64,000 nucleotides of DNA from Pardosa pseudoannulata. Its lineage: Eukaryota > Arthropoda > Arachnida > Araneae > Lycosidae. Under the pieces are notes generated by a model that searched no databases, was not told the DNA's origin, and worked only from the letters and a program-made list of their open reading frames with translations. The position numbers and the translations under genes are program-made. The stretch is from assembly GCA_032207245.1 (NCBI GenBank), contig CM063500.1:65405494-65469493 (forward strand), given 5' to 3'. Positions 41,065 to 47,000 of the stretch are shown piece after piece. Numbering within the stretch: position 1 is the stretch's first letter; each line of letters begins with the position of its first letter.

Positions 41065-44031
41065 ATAGAAAGAAAGAGAGTCATTTTTAAACTCTGTTCT
41101 GTTTATAATATTGCATTTTATTCACATTTTATTTTTACTTTGATAACTTAAAACTTAGATTACATTTTTCAAAATTAGTGTTTGTCGAATAGATTTATCT
41201 TATATTAATTTTTAGGCATTTTTAAAAACTTAATTCTGAAATATTGTAGAGCATTTATTGAAAATGCTTGTTTGGTTCATGATCATTAAAATATGTTCTT
41301 CACCAAATAGGGTTTATGTCGTTATGCCATGTAGGTTCTTATAAAAAGTTACTTTGGTCCTTAGAAAGTCCTTAATTTTTGTTCTGGAAAAAGAGTGGGA
41401 ACCCTGGTATATTTATATAAATTTCATAACTGAATTTAAATTTTTGTGATACTCTGTGTCATTTTCAGTTTCTTAATTCTGTATATCTTATTTACACTCA
41501 CTAAGTATACACATTTTCATTTAAGTAGAGAAATTTGCTAACAAAGAAATAATCAAGAATATTACTTCCTGTGTGACATGACATTGTTTCTCCCATGCAG
41601 TTAGTTTTTTTATAATTCTCAAAGTCAAAAATATCGCATATCTTTGATAATTGAAAGTCAAGGTAAGGTCATTCAGATCTGTGTTAGTTTTGAGGAAATT
41701 AATGCAGCATGATATCACCTTAAGTTGGAATGATGGTTGCAGAAAAAAGATGCTAATTCTCAGGAGAAAAATATTGATGTATTATTTTATCTTTTATAAT
41801 TGTTAATTAAAATTATTTTAATTTATTACTTATATATTCATTACTGATATTATATTACTGAAGAAACAGCTTAGATTCTTTAAAGTTTTTCACTTTTTGT
41901 GGTTTTTGTAAATTTAAACCTTTGTTATTTGGCCCATATTAGACTACTAGTACTAGTTTGCCTTCTTGGTCTAAGAGTTATGAGTTAAAAATTATATATA
42001 AGGCTGCAGATATGCTTTCAGTATGAATATTAATTTTGCTTCTTGTGGTGTGTAACCGTTTAAAGACTTTGGCAGGAATACATATAAAAATAAAGAATAA
42101 TACTTTTCAACCCTTTTCTTAGAGGTTTTAAAGAAATTGTGGTTCCCAGTTTGGGAATCATGGAACTAGAGAATTCTAATATGGTTGGTAACCTTAAACA
42201 TTTAGCATGTTGCACAGTATCAATAGTTCTTTTATTTCCATTTATAATAATAATCCATTATATAAACTTCTGTTTAAATAATTTACACTTTTTGTAGGTG
42301 AAAGGAACGAAGTTAGAGATGGTTATTTTTGGCGAGGGTGAAATTTCTGTGAGAAAGACAGATGAAGTTTCAAAGCAGTTACATTCTAGCCAGAAGAAAC
42401 ACAGCTCTGACAAAAACTCTGAGATTCCAGAGAAGAAAATGAAATTATCAAATGTAAAAGAAAATGTCCCTAAGGAGCTTAATAGTAATGAGAGTCCAAT
42501 TTGTAGGTGAGTTTTTCTTATGCTATTGTGTTTTCTGTCTGTACTTTAAATTACAACAGCATAACTCAGAATTTTGTTTCCCATTTATTTATTTTTTTAA
42601 AAGCCAGATTTTGCTAGTTTTGGAATTTGAGGTAAGGGGCAAAATGAAATAAAAGTGATAGATATTGTTTTACTTACTGATATACAGTACATTTTCAATT
42701 GTCCAAAATGAATTGGAAGTCATGGATAGCCAAAATCACTGTTAGATTATTATAATAATGAAATTAAAACAATAGGTACTGCCCCACAGCAGAATACTTT
42801 TCAATGTTCTGCAACAAGCTTTCAGATAATCAAAAATATTCTGCAGGAGATATATTTTTTTTATCACATATTTACTCTCCCACAATATTATTCCTATTGT
42901 GGTACATTTTCATCTTTACCAATATGTATAACTAAAAATATTTAATAAAACAGTGCTGCCTGAAATTTGGAAAAATATTTGTATTAAAACAAAGGCATTA
43001 ACATAGAATTTACTGTCTTGTTAATTACTTTTGATGTAAGATATTTTGAGATATCACTATGATGATAAAAATGGGACTTAAAACTTGGCCCAAACATTAA
43101 TGGAGGGGAAGTTTTTAATAATTTTTGGATGGATCTGTGTCCAGGTGGAGGTCCGTTGCAAAAAATAAACATTCTTTTATCAGTTGTCCCAATACTAGTT
43201 TCATCACAATCATTTAAATTATGGCTATAGGAAAAAATTTTATTAATTGTTGATCCCCAAGATTTGCAAATAGCTTCTGATATGAATAGATATGTGTGTT
43301 AAGAAATTGATAAATTTAGGGATCTCTGGTTTTAATTCATTTACAGCTTGCACTAATATAGCTTTCATTTCAAAAAACATTCTATTTTGCCATTCAAAAA
43401 TCCAGTTAAGAAAAATTTGATATTCAAAAAATAATTTATTTTTTTCTTCTTCAGAGGGTAAAATACATGGAAAAAGTTTAATAAGCTCAAAAAAAGTGGA
43501 GATATCTAAAGCTTTGTTATCCATATTTGAATGTGGAAATAATAAATAAACAAAGCAGAAAAATATTTTAGCAGTTGATATTATCAATATCAAGTTTTTT
43601 ACTTTGGTCAAAATAAACCTGGTATTGCTGTAACAAGGAATCAACGTAATCCAATAAGTATTTTGCATCCTTTCCTACTTACGGAAAACCACTGCGGTGT
43701 CTATGAACAATTTCATCACCGCATATCGCAACTCCTGACCTTGACAGAATTATAATACACGGTTGCAGCTTGACTGGAATCTTGGTGCGGCAACCATAAC
43801 TGACTTTCACTTGCAAAGGAATCACCCCGCTTTGTTACGGTGATCTAGTGTACCGTATGCAGTTCTATCTGTAGCACGATCCTTCTTGCATGCTTATCTT
43901 TATTTCTTATTAAATGTTTGTTAAGTTATAATTTATAGTGTCGACCTTCTTCACTAATGACCACGTGTATCTAATTGTCGGAGTTGGTGAGTAATATTAT
44001 CGTATTCATCGCACACCCAACTTCCGCACCA

Positions 44032-44087
<56 letters not shown>

Positions 44088-47000
44088 GCACGGAAGTTGG
44101 GTGTACAATGTATATATATATATATATAGGAAAAAAGTTTTTCTGTGAGCCGTGATTGTTCTGCAGCAGAGCCAGTTGTTCTGCGCTGTGCATCGCAAAT
44201 TTTGGCACATTCTGCTTCAGGGTGGTACTGTATTTAAAAGAAAAATGAATGTTTACATTATTTATTACTGCTTAAAATAAGGCAGTAAATTTTTGTTATG
44301 TCTTTCAAATAGCTTTTGCTGACTGTTGTTATGTGGATTTCTCAGAATTAATTTGTAATGCTGTTACTGTTTTATTGAAGTTCTAAGTAATCAAGAAGAG
44401 TTTCACAGACATTCACTCCACTCTGATATGAGGTCCTTTTCTTCTATGGGGGTTGGTTAATTTTGCAGAGTGCCAGTGACATATTCTACCAAGAAAAGAT
44501 GTAAATACCACCCACCATTGTCAGATTCTTTTAAAATGTAAGCAAATCATTAAGCAGCATTCTCCCACTGTTCTAGGATATAACTGTACCAAGTGTGTTA
44601 GTATTATAAAACTGTGTATGGCACGATTTGGCTGATTTTGATGTTATATAAAACTCATATACCACATGGGCTTTTTTTTTTTTTTTTTAAGTATAGCACT
44701 ATGCAGCTGCAGTTAGAATATTTTCATGTCATTTTAACATTTGTTACACATTGTTACCACATGTAAAATTTAATTTATTAGTATATACAATATTCTTGTT
44801 TGAAAATTTTAAAATTATTTAGCATAATTATATGTATATTAATTAAAATTGTAATAAAAAATTTGTCATATTTTATTACTTTAAATGGAATAGTAATTAG
44901 CCAACACACACACACCAAAAAAAAAAAAAAAAGTAAAACCTACATTGTTTTACAACTTTTATGTACCAACTCTTAAGGTATCCATCTATGTTTGCAGAAC
45001 TTTTTTCTTTAAACGTAGAAACTAGTTCATGTTTTTACTTTTTAGATTTATTTTTTATATTATTATAGAGAATTGCAACTTTTTAGAACATTTTTTCTAT
45101 AATTTCTAATAAATGAAGAAAATTTAGTAAACAAAAATCAGGTTTTTTCAAAAGGTCTAATTTTTTAATAAATTGAATTATTTCAATATTTTTTCATACA
45201 ACACATTTCTTATACACTGAACTAGTGAATCACCTAAAATCTTTGCTTAATTTACATTTGGTAAAAAATTTTGGTCCTACAAAATCATACACATTGAATT
45301 TTTAACGAATTTTCATTACCTTTATATCTAACTATGAGTGCAACATCCTTAAAAATTATCCAAATTTAAAGCTTTTAGGTCATTCACTAGTAAATACTAT
45401 CAAAAGCATTCATAATAATTTTCAACAAAATATTTTAAGAACTCACATTTCAAGTTTCAACATTTTATTAAAAATACCGTTCTGAGAAAAACGCATTTGA
45501 AGTTCATGAAAGCAACTTTAACTATTAAAAAATTAAAATACATGTTTAAATTTCCCCACACTTTCTTGCTTCATAACTTTCTAATTGCCAAGTTGCTAAT
45601 TATTAAAAATACTAGACAATTGTTTAAACTAATCATGAAAATTTAAAAGGTTTTGTCGAAAAAAAATGCTCTTTAAAATGCTTTAAATTCTCAACTTCCG
45701 GTTCTGAAGTCACTACTTTTGTTTTGTTTTGACAGCTGTAAATTTTCTTTAAAATGTCGTAGAGACATAACAAAAACAGATTTAGAAGCCTAAAAGTTGA
45801 AATTTTACAATAGAGGAATAAAAAAAATTATGATTGTTGGAAAAAAAGGACATTTTCAATATAGATGGATACCTTAAAGGCTTGTGTAGTTTTTCTCCAA
45901 ATAAATATATAAGTTAAGAAATATTCCTTATCCTTGCATATGAAGATGGTTCTAAAGGGAAACAGAAAAAATATATATCGAATCCCAGGTTAAAAGTTTA
46001 AGCTTTTTTTTTTCTCTCACACCACACATTTTCTATCACTTGAGAAGAAAATTTGTGTATGGTGTTTTCATGCATTACAGAAGTGAGCTAATTGTCAGAT
46101 TAATTTATTTTAAGCCTTACTAATATTAAGAGTGGTAATCGGCTATCCACACTTCTGCATTCTATTGCTCTGTTTTATGCAAGTGCTACCCTTGAAATTT
46201 AGAATAAACCAACAAATTTTTTTTTATTGAGTTAGGCTCACTGTTGTTGAATTGTGGTAGCATATCTTGTAGAAAGTTAAAATTGTGTTATGATTCTATG
46301 CATTGCCAAACTGATATATGTTTTCAAATTTATGAAATATATTCTATTTAAAATATAGGTATGTCAATGTAGTTCTCTGCAGTTCATCTAATAAAAATTC
46401 AAAAGAATCACGTGGTACGGTGCTGTTAGAAAATCCCCGAGGCCAGTATTGCTTATCTATGGAAAAATTATATCGAATGGTAAGAAGCCTTCTAAGGGAT
46501 CTTTGAGTCTTTGTCTTCTTCCCACCTTTTCTTCCCTTAGCATGTGCATTGCTAATCATGCAATATCACATGATGCTAGTTCTCGCCAAATGGCTAATCA
46601 TGCATTATTGCATGGATGTCACTGCAGATACCGCAGCACTCCTTTTTTTTCCTTTTTTCTAGAAATTTATCCTTTTTTCCTTATTTCACGGCACTCCTCC
46701 TTTTTTCGCCTATTCCTGCCTTTTATTACTTTTTTTCTTTGGGCCATTCACTCCTTTTATTATTATTTTTTCTTTCTCAACATTTACTTAGTTATGTAAT
46801 GGCGGTACACATCTTTTCCATGTTTTGATAACATCTTTGTTTTTCTAATATTTTCTTTCGGTGAGATATTCACTACCCCCCCCCCCCCACCCCAAAAAAA
46901 AAAAAAAAGTTTTAGGCTATTTATTGGTGATACAAGTATTTGAAAGTTAGCGAATAACGATCAAAGTGTCAAAACTAAAGGGGGATCCGAATTTTTCAAT

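Noticed and set aside
42660..42740. Possible Tigger left end (acagtacattttcaattgtc)
   Set aside because: No matching inverted right end was found downstream, so I did not call an element.
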